Positions 9,399-18,065 of a stretch of 64,000 nucleotides of DNA are shown here, in pieces. Source of the stretch: Pedobacter arcticus A12 (GTDB taxonomy: Bacteria > Bacteroidota > Bacteroidia > Sphingobacteriales > Sphingobacteriaceae). Positions within the stretch are counted from its first letter, which is position 1. Each line of letters opens with the position of its first letter. The stretch covers positions 248,001-312,000 of the forward strand of contig NZ_JH947127.1 of NCBI RefSeq assembly GCF_000302595.1. Direction: 5' to 3'. The notes below the pieces were generated by a model, which did no database searches, was not told the DNA's origin, and saw only the letters and a program-made list of their open reading frames with translations. A program made the translations under genes and the position numbers.

Positions 9399-10160
9399 TC
9401 AATAGTCTTTTACATTAGCATTTGCAGCAATTTGCACTGCCATTTTTAGCATCCGCACATCTTCTGAATGGATGGTATTGTTGACGTAAGTATCTGTTAC
9501 GTTGGTAAAATTAGGATGGATAAAATTCATTTTACTTCCTTCTCTCTCTCTTAAAGAAGCATGAAACTCAGAACAGCCAGTCATTTTAAACAAGGACTGA
9601 ATATTGCTGCGCCTGATTCCGCTGCCCGGCATAATAATAATTCGCCCCTTTGCTGCCTGTTGCAATTGGCTAATTAGCTGAACACCTTCTGGCGCTGTGG
9701 GATATTGCCCGGAGGTCAAAATTCTTTGGCATCCCAGCTCTATCAACTGTTCCATTGCCTTAAAAGGATCTAAACAACAATCAAAAGCTCTATGAAAAGT
9801 AACCTGCATCGGGTAAGCCAGTGCAATCAGTTGTGCAACTTTAGCTAAGTCAATTTGTCCGTCGGTGTTTAACATTCCAATCACTACACCATCGCAAGCT
9901 AAGTCTTTACACAATTTGATATCGCTTTGCATGATTTCAAATTCTTCCTCTTTAAACAAAAAATCTCCGCCACGCGGACGAATAATCGGGAAAATTGGAA
10001 TCTCAAATGACTCTCGGCATTTTTTTATGGTGCCGTAAGATGCTGTTGTGCCTCCTTCATAAAGGTTCGCACAAAGCTCAATCCGATCTGCACCACCTTT
10101 AACCGCGGCTTTGGTGGTGGCAAAATCTGATGTTGCAATTTCTATTAAAGGTGTATTCAT
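9399..10160 (-). CDS. cutC: CutC family TIM-barrel protein
   Basis: A 253-residue single-domain protein matching the CutC family, with motifs IEIATSDFATTKAAVKGGADRIELC at the start (read in two blocks), PIIRPRGGDFLF, VTFHRAFDCC, RILTSGQYPTAPEG and MPGSGIRRSN. There is no signal peptide, so it is cytoplasmic. The family is annotated as copper homeostasis on old genetic evidence, but its fold is an enzyme-like TIM barrel with a phosphate-binding type loop. It lies 21 bases after the glycosylasparaginase and 83 bases before the GH2 gene, inside a glycan degradation run with no other metal gene nearby. A catalytic role in sugar catabolism is therefore possible but unproven. Confidence 0.9.
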   Translation of the reverse strand: MNTPLIEIATSDFATTKAAVKGGADRIELCANLYEGGTTASYGTIKKCRESFEIPIFPIIRPRGGDFLFKEEEFEIMQSDIKLCKDLACDGVVIGMLNTDGQIDLAKVAQLIALAYPMQVTFHRAFDCCLDPFKAMEQLIELGCQRILTSGQYPTAPEGVQLISQLQQAAKGRIIIMPGSGIRRSNIQSLFKMTGCSEFHASLREREGSKMNFIHPNFTNVTDTYVNNTIHSEDVRMLKMAVQIAANANVKDY

Positions 10161-10181
10161 AGGTAGTTTGAAAAATTTAGC

Positions 10182-11207
10182 CTACGCAAAATAGCTGTTC
10201 ACTTTTACCAGTTCTTCTTCCACACTATTTCTTAAAGCATAATTAAATCCGGGATGCAAAGCAAAAGAACCTACTTCACCGTTTTTATCTATGGCAATAA
10301 ATGCGACTTGAATATCTTTGGCTTTTTCTCCTTTTATTTTGGCAATTCGTTCTATCACTTTTTCACAGGCTTGGCTGGGCGAAAAGCCGTGTCTCATCAT
10401 TTCTACAACGCTATGCGAACCTGCAACCCGAATTACATCTTCTCCCTGGCCAGTTGCTGTACAGGCACCAACTTCATTATCTACATATAAACCTGCACCA
10501 ATAATTGGAGAATCGCCTACTCTGCCTCGCATCTTAAAACCAGCGCCACTAGTGGTACAACTACCACTTAAATTTCCATGATAATCCATTGCCAACATGC
10601 CAATCGTATCATGGTTCCATTCGCCATTATCTAATTTATGAGGTGCAAAAGATCCATGACCGTTCTGATTTTCAACATTTATTTTTGGAGCGTGGTAGTT
10701 ACTCCTTTTCAACCAATCTTGATAAGATTTTTGAGCCTCGTCAGATAGTTTCTGTGGTTCTAAAGGAAAGCCTTCGGCAACAGCAAACTTTTGTGCACCC
10801 TCTCCTACCAACATCACGTGTGGCGTTTTTTCCATCACCTTTCTGGCAACAGAAATCGGGTGTTTAATTCTTTCTAAAAAGGCAACACTCCCACAATTGT
10901 ATTGGTGATCCATAATGCTTGCATCTAGGGTAACAATGCCGTCTCTATCTGGGTTTGCACCTAAGCCCACACAGCAATTCTGTGAGCTTTCTATTTCCAT
11001 CACGCCTTTTTCTACGGCATCTAAAGCATTTCCGTTTTTGCTCAACACCGTCCAAGCAGCTTTATTAGCAATCAAACCGGTATCCCAAGTAGAAATTACA
11101 AGTGGCTTAGTGGCGGTCCTTTTATTAAAGGAAAATGCTTTTTTATTGAGTAATAATAAAACGGAACCCAAAACTCCTGATTGTAAAAACTTTCTCCTAT
11201 TTGCCAT
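10182..11207 (-). CDS. N4-(beta-N-acetylglucosaminyl)-L-asparaginase (glycosylasparaginase)
   Basis: N-terminal nucleophile hydrolase of 341 residues that splits the GlcNAc-Asn bond of N-linked glycopeptides. Precursors self-cleave before a threonine; here the site is NHD|TIGM with Thr201 as predicted nucleophile. Other family motifs are NCCVGLGANPDRDG, DHQYNCGSVAFL and a glycine-rich SPIIGAGLYVDNEVGACTATG region. The N-terminus NRRKFLQSG is a true twin-arginine motif before a hydrophobic stretch, so the folded protein is probably exported by Tat to the periplasm. It starts 27 bases after the ROK stop. It gives the operon the step that frees the glycan from asparagine. Confidence 0.93.
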   Translation of the reverse strand: MANRRKFLQSGVLGSVLLLLNKKAFSFNKRTATKPLVISTWDTGLIANKAAWTVLSKNGNALDAVEKGVMEIESSQNCCVGLGANPDRDGIVTLDASIMDHQYNCGSVAFLERIKHPISVARKVMEKTPHVMLVGEGAQKFAVAEGFPLEPQKLSDEAQKSYQDWLKRSNYHAPKINVENQNGHGSFAPHKLDNGEWNHDTIGMLAMDYHGNLSGSCTTSGAGFKMRGRVGDSPIIGAGLYVDNEVGACTATGQGEDVIRVAGSHSVVEMMRHGFSPSQACEKVIERIAKIKGEKAKDIQVAFIAIDKNGEVGSFALHPGFNYALRNSVEEELVKVNSYFA

Positions 11208-11234
11208 TTTAATTAAAACTGGTTTGATTTAAAA

Positions 11235-12104
11235 TTAAAGCCATAAACTCGCTGCTCCTATTAAAGCACTATTTTCACCCAATGATGCAATACATATTGG
11301 AATATTAACCGCACTCCGCTTTAAAGTTGCTTTCAAAGAATCTTCAAACCAATGAAACGCATTTGCGATATTGCCCCCAAGCACAATGGCTTCTGCTTTT
11401 TCTTTTTTAGAAAAGAAGACTAGAAAATTTCCTAAATTTTCTCCAAACTCCTCAAAAATATCATTGGAAATACTTTGGTCTTTTATACGCTGGCAAAGTT
11501 CTTTCACATTGCTAATGGGTTGATGATTCGGGTACATTTCCGTAAACCGTTTTGTGAACCACCTACTAGCAATATAATCTTCAGCGATACTATCTAAAAA
11601 AGGAGTATTCCATAAAGCACATTCCTCTACTGTTTCATTTTTATAAACTGCCGTACCTAAACCGGTTCCTAGTGTTAAACCGATTACGCGTTGGTAACCA
11701 ATTGCCGATCCGCTAAAAACTTCTCCTTGCAGAAAGCAAGCAGCATCATTTTTCATTTGTATTGCCGTTGGCTTAATATTCAGCGCTTCCGCCAATAATT
11801 CTTTCACGTTATAACCGTACAAAGCGTCGTATTTGTCTTGATTTTGCATTAAACTGACTCCTTTTTCATAATCAAAAGGACCGGGCATGGCAATACCGAT
11901 ACGCACTGTGGCTACATTAGCCTCTTTATACGACTGTTTGATAGTAGTTGCCCAATCGGCGATGATTTCTGTCAGCGGGGCTTTTGAGTCTACAGTCCTT
12001 CGAAAATAGGTTTGCGCTATCATTTCTTTGCGATGTAAGTTTATTAAACCCACCGTGATATGAGAACCACCTATATCTATACCTAAAGCATTAAAATTGT
12101 CCAT
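11235..12104 (-). CDS. ROK family sugar kinase
   Basis: Cytoplasmic sugar kinase-like protein, 289 residues from the ATG at 12104, which immediately precedes the ATP-binding GIDIGGSHITVGL. An upstream ATG at 12161 would add 19 residues of non-family sequence. The predicted catalytic Asp lies in MKNDAACFLQGE, and GLTLGTGLGTA and VLGGNIANAF are further kinase blocks. The CxCGxxGCxE zinc motif of classical ROK glucokinases is absent. The context suggests phosphorylation of a released sugar such as GlcNAc, mannose or glucose; the substrate is not shown by the sequence. The gap to the upstream GH92 gene is 125 bases. Confidence 0.87.
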   Translation of the reverse strand: MDNFNALGIDIGGSHITVGLINLHRKEMIAQTYFRRTVDSKAPLTEIIADWATTIKQSYKEANVATVRIGIAMPGPFDYEKGVSLMQNQDKYDALYGYNVKELLAEALNIKPTAIQMKNDAACFLQGEVFSGSAIGYQRVIGLTLGTGLGTAVYKNETVEECALWNTPFLDSIAEDYIASRWFTKRFTEMYPNHQPISNVKELCQRIKDQSISNDIFEEFGENLGNFLVFFSKKEKAEAIVLGGNIANAFHWFEDSLKATLKRSAVNIPICIASLGENSALIGAASLWL

Positions 12105-12229
12105 TCTTGATAATTGGTTATACCTTAAAAATCCGTAGACGGAGAAAGGTTTATGGAACAAATATAAAAACTAAAAGCATTACTCAAAATTATGTACTAC
12201 TTAATAAAATATCACAGTGAATGGCAAGC

Positions 12230-14527
12230 TTATTTTTTAGCTCTACTTAAGTCTGTAGAAAAAGAGTAAGGAAAGTCTGTTGCGTTGATTCCGCGTTTTT
12301 CGTTTGGATTTGTCGATAGGTTAAAATCAATCTTCATCCCCTTCATCATCTCTGTATGACTGATCCAGTTTCTACTATACAACTTACCATTCAGTTTCAT
12401 ACTTTCGATATACTTATTGCTCTCGCTATTATTCGGCGATTCAATGACTACCTCCTTTCCGTTCTCTAAACAAATCGTGACTTTTTTAAAGAGCGGTGCT
12501 CCAATCACATATTGATTTACAGCCGGCGTAACCGGATAAAAGCCCATTGCAGAAAACACATACCATGCAGAGGTTTGTCCATTATCTTCATCGCCACAAT
12601 AACCATCTGGTGTGGCTTGGTACATTCTGTTCATTATTTCACGCACCCAATATTGGGTTTTCCAAGGTTTGCCAGCATAATTGTAGAGGTAAATCATGTG
12701 CTGGATGGGTTGGTTGCCATGTGCGTATTGCCCCAGATTAGCAATCTGCATTTCTCTAATCTCATGGATTACAAAACCATAAGCACTCTCATCGAAAATG
12801 GGTGGTAAAGAAAAAACAGAATCTAATTTGTCTGTGAATTTTCGGTTTCCGCCCATCAAATCAATCAAACCCTGCACATCCTGAAACACGGACCAGGAAT
12901 AATGCCAGCTGTTTCCTTCCGTAAAGGCATCGCCCCATTTGAACGGGTTAAAGGGTGTTACAAACTTGCCGTTTTTATATTTGGGACGCATTAATCCAAT
13001 GGAAGGGTCAAATAAGTTACGGTAGTTCTGACTTCTTTTGGCGTAAAGCTCAATATCTGAAGTAGGCTTGTGTAAGGCTTTCCCTAACTGATAGATTGCG
13101 AAATCATCATAAGCATATTCTAAAGTTCTTGCCGCATTCTCATTCACGTTAACATCATAAGGAACATAGCCCAACTGATTATAGTCATTTACGCCAGCCC
13201 TGCCTACAGCGGTAATTGGACCTTCATTATTTGCACCATGCAACAAGGCTTGGTACAGTTTCTCAATGTCATAACCACGCAAACCTTTGATATAGGCATC
13301 TGCCACTACCGATGCGGAATTATTTCCAATCATGATATTTGCATAACCTGGGCTCGACCACTCTGGCAACCAACCACCTTCTTTATAATCGTTGATTAAA
13401 CCTTCCTGCATTTCTTTGTTGATAGACGGATAAACCAAGTTTAAAAATGGATAAAGCGCCCTAAATGTATCCCAAAACCCAGTGCCGGCGAACATATAAC
13501 CGGGCATTACTTTACCGTTGTAAGGACTGTAATGCACAATTTGATTGTCTTTATCTAGCTCATAAAGTTTGTTAGGAAAAAACAGCGTACGGTACAAGCA
13601 AGAATAAAATGTTCGCATTTGATCGGTAGTGCCACCTTCTACCTTTATACGTCCCAGTTTTTCGTTCCATAAAAATTTTGCTTTCTCTGCCGTTTGGTCA
13701 AAACTATCTTTGCCCAGCTCTCTTTTTAAGTTGAGGTCTGCCTGCTCAAAACTGATAAACGACGAGGCTACTTTTACATGAACCTGCTCTCCTTTTTGTG
13801 TTTTAAAACCGATAACGGCACCAGCATGGTTTGCACTTAATTCCAAGTTATTATCGATAAGCTTGTTGCCTGCCCAAGTATGTGCCAGCGTAAAAGGTTT
13901 ATCAAAATAGATGACGAAATAATTTTTAAAATTCTCCAGCTTTCCACTACTGTACCTGGTTGAGTAACCAATTATCTTATTTTCTTCGGGTATGATTTTG
14001 ATGTAAGAGCCTTTATCAAAAGCATCAATCACCACAAAAGAGCTGTCAGTTTTTGGGAAGGTAAACCTAAATTGTGCCGTTCTTTCTGTGGGTGTAAGTT
14101 CGGTGGTTACGTCTGCATCAGCTAAATAAACGCTGTAATAATAAGGTTTGGCAATTTCCGCTTTATGCGAAAACCAGCTTGCCCGCTCGGTCTCTGTAAA
14201 TTTTAGATGTTTGGTTACCGGCATGATGGAAAATTGCCCGTAATCATTCATCCAAGGAGATGGTTGATGCGTTTGCTTAAATCCCTTAATTTTATCGGCA
14301 GTGTAAGTGTACATCCAACCATCTCCCATATTACCAGTTTGTGCTGTCCAAATGTTCATCCCCCAAGGAACGCCAACTGCGGGATAGGTGTTTCCATTAG
14401 ATAGATCGGGTTTGGATAGCGTTCCCATTAAAGGGTTCACCAAACTGACTGGGTTTATGCTTTGTGCATTTGAATAAGAACATATAAACAGACAAATGAA
14501 AGCAGTAACAACAGGGATGGGCTTCAT
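12230..14527 (-). CDS. GH92 alpha-mannosidase (first gene of the N-glycan run)
   Basis: A second GH92 enzyme, also 765 residues but clearly diverged from the first. The signal peptide is MKPIPVVTAFICLFICSYSNA, cleaved before QS, with no lipobox, so it is probably a soluble periplasmic protein. Family blocks are PAVGVPWGMNIWTAQTG, THQPSPWMNDYGQF, FTEGNSWHYSWSVFQD, HGNQPIQHMIYLYN and GDEDNGQTSAWYVFSAMG. The substrate-pocket blocks differ from the other copy (TYTADKIKGFKQTHQ in place of GWDWCSGYHYSS; GNQPIQH in place of GNEPNHH), which suggests another mannosidic linkage, for example alpha-1,3. It is the promoter-proximal gene. No regulator or transporter gene adjoins it. Confidence 0.92.
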   Translation of the reverse strand: MKPIPVVTAFICLFICSYSNAQSINPVSLVNPLMGTLSKPDLSNGNTYPAVGVPWGMNIWTAQTGNMGDGWMYTYTADKIKGFKQTHQPSPWMNDYGQFSIMPVTKHLKFTETERASWFSHKAEIAKPYYYSVYLADADVTTELTPTERTAQFRFTFPKTDSSFVVIDAFDKGSYIKIIPEENKIIGYSTRYSSGKLENFKNYFVIYFDKPFTLAHTWAGNKLIDNNLELSANHAGAVIGFKTQKGEQVHVKVASSFISFEQADLNLKRELGKDSFDQTAEKAKFLWNEKLGRIKVEGGTTDQMRTFYSCLYRTLFFPNKLYELDKDNQIVHYSPYNGKVMPGYMFAGTGFWDTFRALYPFLNLVYPSINKEMQEGLINDYKEGGWLPEWSSPGYANIMIGNNSASVVADAYIKGLRGYDIEKLYQALLHGANNEGPITAVGRAGVNDYNQLGYVPYDVNVNENAARTLEYAYDDFAIYQLGKALHKPTSDIELYAKRSQNYRNLFDPSIGLMRPKYKNGKFVTPFNPFKWGDAFTEGNSWHYSWSVFQDVQGLIDLMGGNRKFTDKLDSVFSLPPIFDESAYGFVIHEIREMQIANLGQYAHGNQPIQHMIYLYNYAGKPWKTQYWVREIMNRMYQATPDGYCGDEDNGQTSAWYVFSAMGFYPVTPAVNQYVIGAPLFKKVTICLENGKEVVIESPNNSESNKYIESMKLNGKLYSRNWISHTEMMKGMKIDFNLSTNPNEKRGINATDFPYSFSTDLSRAKK

Positions 14528-14716
14528 TATTGATATTTTTTTAGGTAAGGTTTTGTAGCTTTTGGTTAGCCACTCCCAAATTAAATAAAAAAAATGAAGG
14601 ATAAACGACCGCAGCTGAAAACAGTTTTTACAGATAGGATTAGCGTACTACAGCAATTAAACGATGTAAAGTAGCAGATGATAGGCCATCCAATACCAAA
14701 CGGTATTAAAACTGGA

Positions 14717-14950
14717 TCAGATCAGTTCGTCAATCTTCTTAGCTAATTCTCTGTCTTTTTCTGTAACCGTATTTCCCTTATCGTGAGTTGTTAACGTAAT
14801 ATTTACCGTGTTGTAAACATTGCTCCACTCGGGGTGATGGTTCATTTTTTCTGCGACCATAGCAACTTTGGTCATAAACGACCAAGCTTCTACAAAATTT
14901 TTAAACTTAAAGGTTTGTGTAAGTGCGTTGTTTTCTTCTTTCCAGCTCAT
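14717..14950 (-). CDS. 4a-hydroxytetrahydrobiopterin dehydratase (pterin carbinolamine dehydratase)
   Basis: A small enzyme of 77 residues that dehydrates 4a-hydroxy-tetrahydropterin in the recycling of the pterin cofactor of aromatic amino acid hydroxylases. The family signature is complete: EKMNHHPEW with His38 and His39, Tyr46, His56 in [14 protein letters not shown]. It is slightly short at the N-terminus (typical length 90-110) but keeps the core. It is monocistronic, with 138 bases to the ankyrin gene and 189 to the GH92 gene. No phenylalanine hydroxylase gene is nearby. Confidence 0.93.
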   Translation of the reverse strand: MSWKEENNALTQTFKFKNFVEAWSFMTKVAMVAEKMNHHPEWSNVYNTVNITLTTHDKGNTVTEKDRELAKKIDELI

Positions 14951-15088
14951 GATGTTTTATTTTTAGATGTGCTTTAAGTTAGGGAAAATTAAAAGCATGA
15001 TGGGGTTTTGTTGAATTATAATTTAGATTTCTTCTATCGGATAAGCTGAAGATTGGTTAAATGCGTCTTTTAAATCCGCTGCCTACGC

Positions 15089-15547
15089 TTATGCCAATAA
15101 TTCAATTGCCTCCACATTTTTCTGCATGCCTGCATGGTCAACAGCCATTAAACCTTTATGGTCCCTCATCATCTTATCTGCACCATGAGCCAGTAAAAGT
15201 TTAACTAAATCATTTTTACCAAACATACTCGCAAACATGAGCGCAGTTCCACCGTTTCCGTGTGTTAAATTTACATCTGCTCCGTTCTCCAATAATAACT
15301 GCGCAATCTCAAAATACCCTTTAAAACAAACGCCCATCAACGCAGTGTTACCACCATTGTCTTTAGCATTTACATCAGCTCCATTTTTTAATAGCATTTG
15401 GGTAGCGGCAAATTGGTTATTATAGGTAGCAATTATCAATGGCGTATAACCCTTTTCGTCCTTAAAATTAATATCCATTTCTTCTGCTAAAAGCGATTCA
15501 ATCAGATCAGTGTCGCCTGTTCTTGCAGCGTCTATTAGTTGTTTCAT
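15089..15547 (-). CDS. Ankyrin repeat protein linked to catalase
   Basis: A 152-residue protein made of four to five ankyrin repeats and no signal peptide. Repeat starts are seen at KGYTPLIIATYNNQ, GGNTALMGVCFKGY and GGTALMFASMFGKN, each ending in a LLLENGADVN-type turn. Small ankyrin proteins beside catalase genes are known from other bacteria (AnkB with KatB in Pseudomonas aeruginosa), where they support catalase activity. Here it is the second gene after the catalase, 45 bases downstream, with a terminator-like hairpin between them. A partner role for the catalase is inferred from position. Confidence 0.88.
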   Translation of the reverse strand: MKQLIDAARTGDTDLIESLLAEEMDINFKDEKGYTPLIIATYNNQFAATQMLLKNGADVNAKDNGGNTALMGVCFKGYFEIAQLLLENGADVNLTHGNGGTALMFASMFGKNDLVKLLLAHGADKMMRDHKGLMAVDHAGMQKNVEAIELLA

Positions 15548-15552
15548 ATCAT

Positions 15553-15584
15553 TAAAAAATAGGGGAACAACCTCTTGCTCCCCT
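15553..15584 (-). terminator. Terminator-like hairpin between catalase and ankyrin genes
   Basis: Read on the minus strand, a 10-bp stem with one mismatch (AGGGGAGCAA with TTGTTCCCCT, 15561-15584) is followed by a run of six T. It comes directly after the catalase stop and 6-14 bases before the ankyrin start, so it probably reduces, rather than abolishes, transcription into the second gene. Confidence 0.65.
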
Positions 15585-15592
15585 TAGTTAAA

Positions 15593-17770
15593 TTAAGCTG
15601 GAATTTTACCTTGTTTTTCTCTTTCAAAAAAACGATGATTACCTATTGCTTTGATAAAGTTCTTACTGAAGTTTTGATCAGCAATACTTCCAATTAATAA
15701 GCCCGCATCCTTCACTTTATCCAAATTTTTATTCAAATAATTAGCTACATAGCTAATTTTTACCAATTCAATAGCGTTACCATCTACGGCAATAGCTTTG
15801 CAATGCAAAAAAGCTTCGTCAATAAAATGAACTGCTTTAGGTGTGTTTTTTAATTTATCTATACTTTTATCGCCCGCAGGCACATAAATAGCATCTACCA
15901 AAACGGATGCAAATGTTAAAAAGCTGTGATCCACTTTTACATCTTTTCCTGCACTGTCTTTTATAAACCCTGAATGTGGAGCAATTACTCGTACCACCGC
16001 TCCTTCTGCTTCTAACGCGTTCTTCATGTCAGCAAGAGACTTTGAATCTACCCCTTCTGCTACTAAAAATGCAATCTGGCGAGTTTTTATATTTCCTTTT
16101 ATCGTATTTGCCATACTTAGAGCAGGCGAGCTTTTAAGCTTCTGCGTAACTTTGATGGGTTGATAATCATCAGGATTTGCGTCGGCACCAAACTGGTGAT
16201 TAATGGGTTGTTCTGGCTGTTTAACCTGTAAACCTAAACCATCGGCAACTTTTTGCGCTAAACCCTTATCAACCTGACTAATCAATCCGACAACGCGTTG
16301 GCGAATTTCCGGAATATCCACTTTACCCAATTCAAAACAAAATGCTTCGACTAAATGGTTTTGTTCTGGTTCTGATAAACTATTGTAAAACAATGTTGGC
16401 TGACTAAAGAAATCCATAAAACTTTTACTTCTGGCTCTTACCTTATTTGCATCAACACGTTCTTGATAACTTGCAAAACCACCTTCACTCACTTTTGCTT
16501 GTTCTGGATAACCTTGCGACATGGAGTTTGGGTGATAAGCTGTTTTACCCTTGTTTATTTCCATACGGGCAATACCATCACGTTGGTTATTATGAATTGG
16601 CGCTATTGGTCGGTTGATCGGGATTTCGTGGAAATTTGGTCCACCTAAACGACTTAATTGAGTATCTGTATAAGAAAACAATCTGCCTTGCAATAAAGGA
16701 TCGTTGGTAAAATCTATACCTGGAACTAAATGACCTGGGTGAAAAGCAACCTGTTCAGTTTCCGCAAAGAAATTATCAGGGTTACGGTTCAAAGTCATTT
16801 TACCGATTATTTGTACAGGCACAATCTCTTCTGGAATAAGTTTGGTTGGATCCAATAAATCGAAATCGAATTTATGCTCATCTTCTTCCGCCACAATCTG
16901 AACACCAAATTCCCACTCGGGATATGCGCCACCTTCAATTGCTTCATGTAAATCACGACGATGAAAATCGGGATCTTGACCGTTAACTTTCTGAGCTTCG
17001 TCCCAAACGACCGAGTGTGTACCTAAAAGTGGTTTCCAATGAAATTTTACGAAATGAGCTTTTCCTTCATCGTTAATCAAACGGAACGTATGTATTCCAA
17101 AACCTTCCATCATTCTTAAGCTTCGCGGAATCGCTCGATCACTCATCAACCACATTACGTTGTGCATGGTTTCTGGAGAAAGCGAAACGAAATCCCAAAA
17201 AGTATTATGCGCAGAGGCAGCTTGTGGAATTTCGTTATGCGGTTCTGGTTTAACCGCGTGAACTAAATCTGGAAACTTAATCGCATCCTGAATAAAAAAC
17301 ACAGGCATATTATTTCCTACTAAATCATAGTTACCTTCTTCGGTGTAAAATTTAACGGCAAAACCACGTACATCGCGAGGGATGTCTGCTGAACCACGGA
17401 AGCCAGCAACAGTAGAAAATCGCGTAAAAACTGGTGTCTCACGCGATGGATCAATTAAGAAAGCAGCCTTGGTATATTTTTTTAATGAGTCGTCGTAAAC
17501 TTTAAATACGCCATGTGCGCCAGAACCTCTAGCATGTACAATTCTCTCAGGAATACGTTCGTGATCAAAATGTGTAATCTTTTCTCTTAAAATGAAGTCT
17601 TCAAGAAGTGTAGCTCCACGTTCTCCAGCTTTTAAGGAGTGATTGTCATCATTGATTCTGAGTCCTTGGTTAGTCGTCATTTTTTGATTTTGGCTATCTT
17701 CCATATTACTTGAAAGGTCTTCCAATTTCTGACTATTGTTCTGTTTTTTATCCGATTTTGTGCTTTTCAT
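15593..17770 (-). CDS. katE: Catalase, large-subunit (HPII/KatE) type
   Basis: Heme catalase of 725 residues that disproportionates hydrogen peroxide. The length marks the large-subunit clade. Residues 1-40 are a hydrophilic extension; the core carries the distal histidine His79 in [13 protein letters not shown], the asparagine in [11 protein letters not shown] and the proximal heme block [14 protein letters not shown]. From about 560 on there is the extra C-terminal DJ-1/PfpI-like flavodoxin domain typical of HPII ([22 protein letters not shown]). There is no export signal, so it is cytoplasmic. The ankyrin gene follows. No OxyR-type site was recognised upstream. Confidence 0.95.
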   Translation of the reverse strand: MKSTKSDKKQNNSQKLEDLSSNMEDSQNQKMTTNQGLRINDDNHSLKAGERGATLLEDFILREKITHFDHERIPERIVHARGSGAHGVFKVYDDSLKKYTKAAFLIDPSRETPVFTRFSTVAGFRGSADIPRDVRGFAVKFYTEEGNYDLVGNNMPVFFIQDAIKFPDLVHAVKPEPHNEIPQAASAHNTFWDFVSLSPETMHNVMWLMSDRAIPRSLRMMEGFGIHTFRLINDEGKAHFVKFHWKPLLGTHSVVWDEAQKVNGQDPDFHRRDLHEAIEGGAYPEWEFGVQIVAEEDEHKFDFDLLDPTKLIPEEIVPVQIIGKMTLNRNPDNFFAETEQVAFHPGHLVPGIDFTNDPLLQGRLFSYTDTQLSRLGGPNFHEIPINRPIAPIHNNQRDGIARMEINKGKTAYHPNSMSQGYPEQAKVSEGGFASYQERVDANKVRARSKSFMDFFSQPTLFYNSLSEPEQNHLVEAFCFELGKVDIPEIRQRVVGLISQVDKGLAQKVADGLGLQVKQPEQPINHQFGADANPDDYQPIKVTQKLKSSPALSMANTIKGNIKTRQIAFLVAEGVDSKSLADMKNALEAEGAVVRVIAPHSGFIKDSAGKDVKVDHSFLTFASVLVDAIYVPAGDKSIDKLKNTPKAVHFIDEAFLHCKAIAVDGNAIELVKISYVANYLNKNLDKVKDAGLLIGSIADQNFSKNFIKAIGNHRFFEREKQGKIPA

Positions 17771-18065
17771 AATTGAGATTTACGGGTTATTAGACTATTC
17801 AGACAATTACAATTATTATTCCATTTTGACAGCAGATTTATGGCAATACGAATAAGACTATTTTAAAAGGCTAATGGGTTATAAAAACAGCAAGTCTATC
17901 TCAAATTATCCTTTGGATAACACCTTGTTCGCGGTTTTTTCTGGAAATTTTTATTATTTTCCAATCCTAAGACCTTTTCTGTCGGTAGAGTTAATCGAAG
18001 CGCCTCTACGGGTTAACCCTCAGAGGAGCCTCTCTAAACGCTAGGAACAGGTTGGGACGAGTTAG
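17771..18065. other. Catalase upstream region with a small palindromic hairpin
   Basis: This 295-base gap between the MDR oxidoreductase and the catalase holds no credible gene. The only structure seen is at 18003-18026: CCTCT pairing with AGAGG around the palindrome GGGTTAACCC. It lies about 40 bases beyond the oxidoreductase stop and has no T tract. The catalase promoter should lie near 17780-17850, but no clear TAnnTTTG box was found. Confidence 0.4.

Noticed and set aside
10254-11232. Several plus-strand frames of 67-105 codons opposite the glycosylasparaginase
   Set aside because: They are antisense shadows of a gene whose own strand carries clear catalytic motifs.
18003-18026. Hairpin as a terminator of the MDR oxidoreductase gene
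   Set aside because: There is no T tract on the minus strand after the stem, so it was recorded only as a hairpin.
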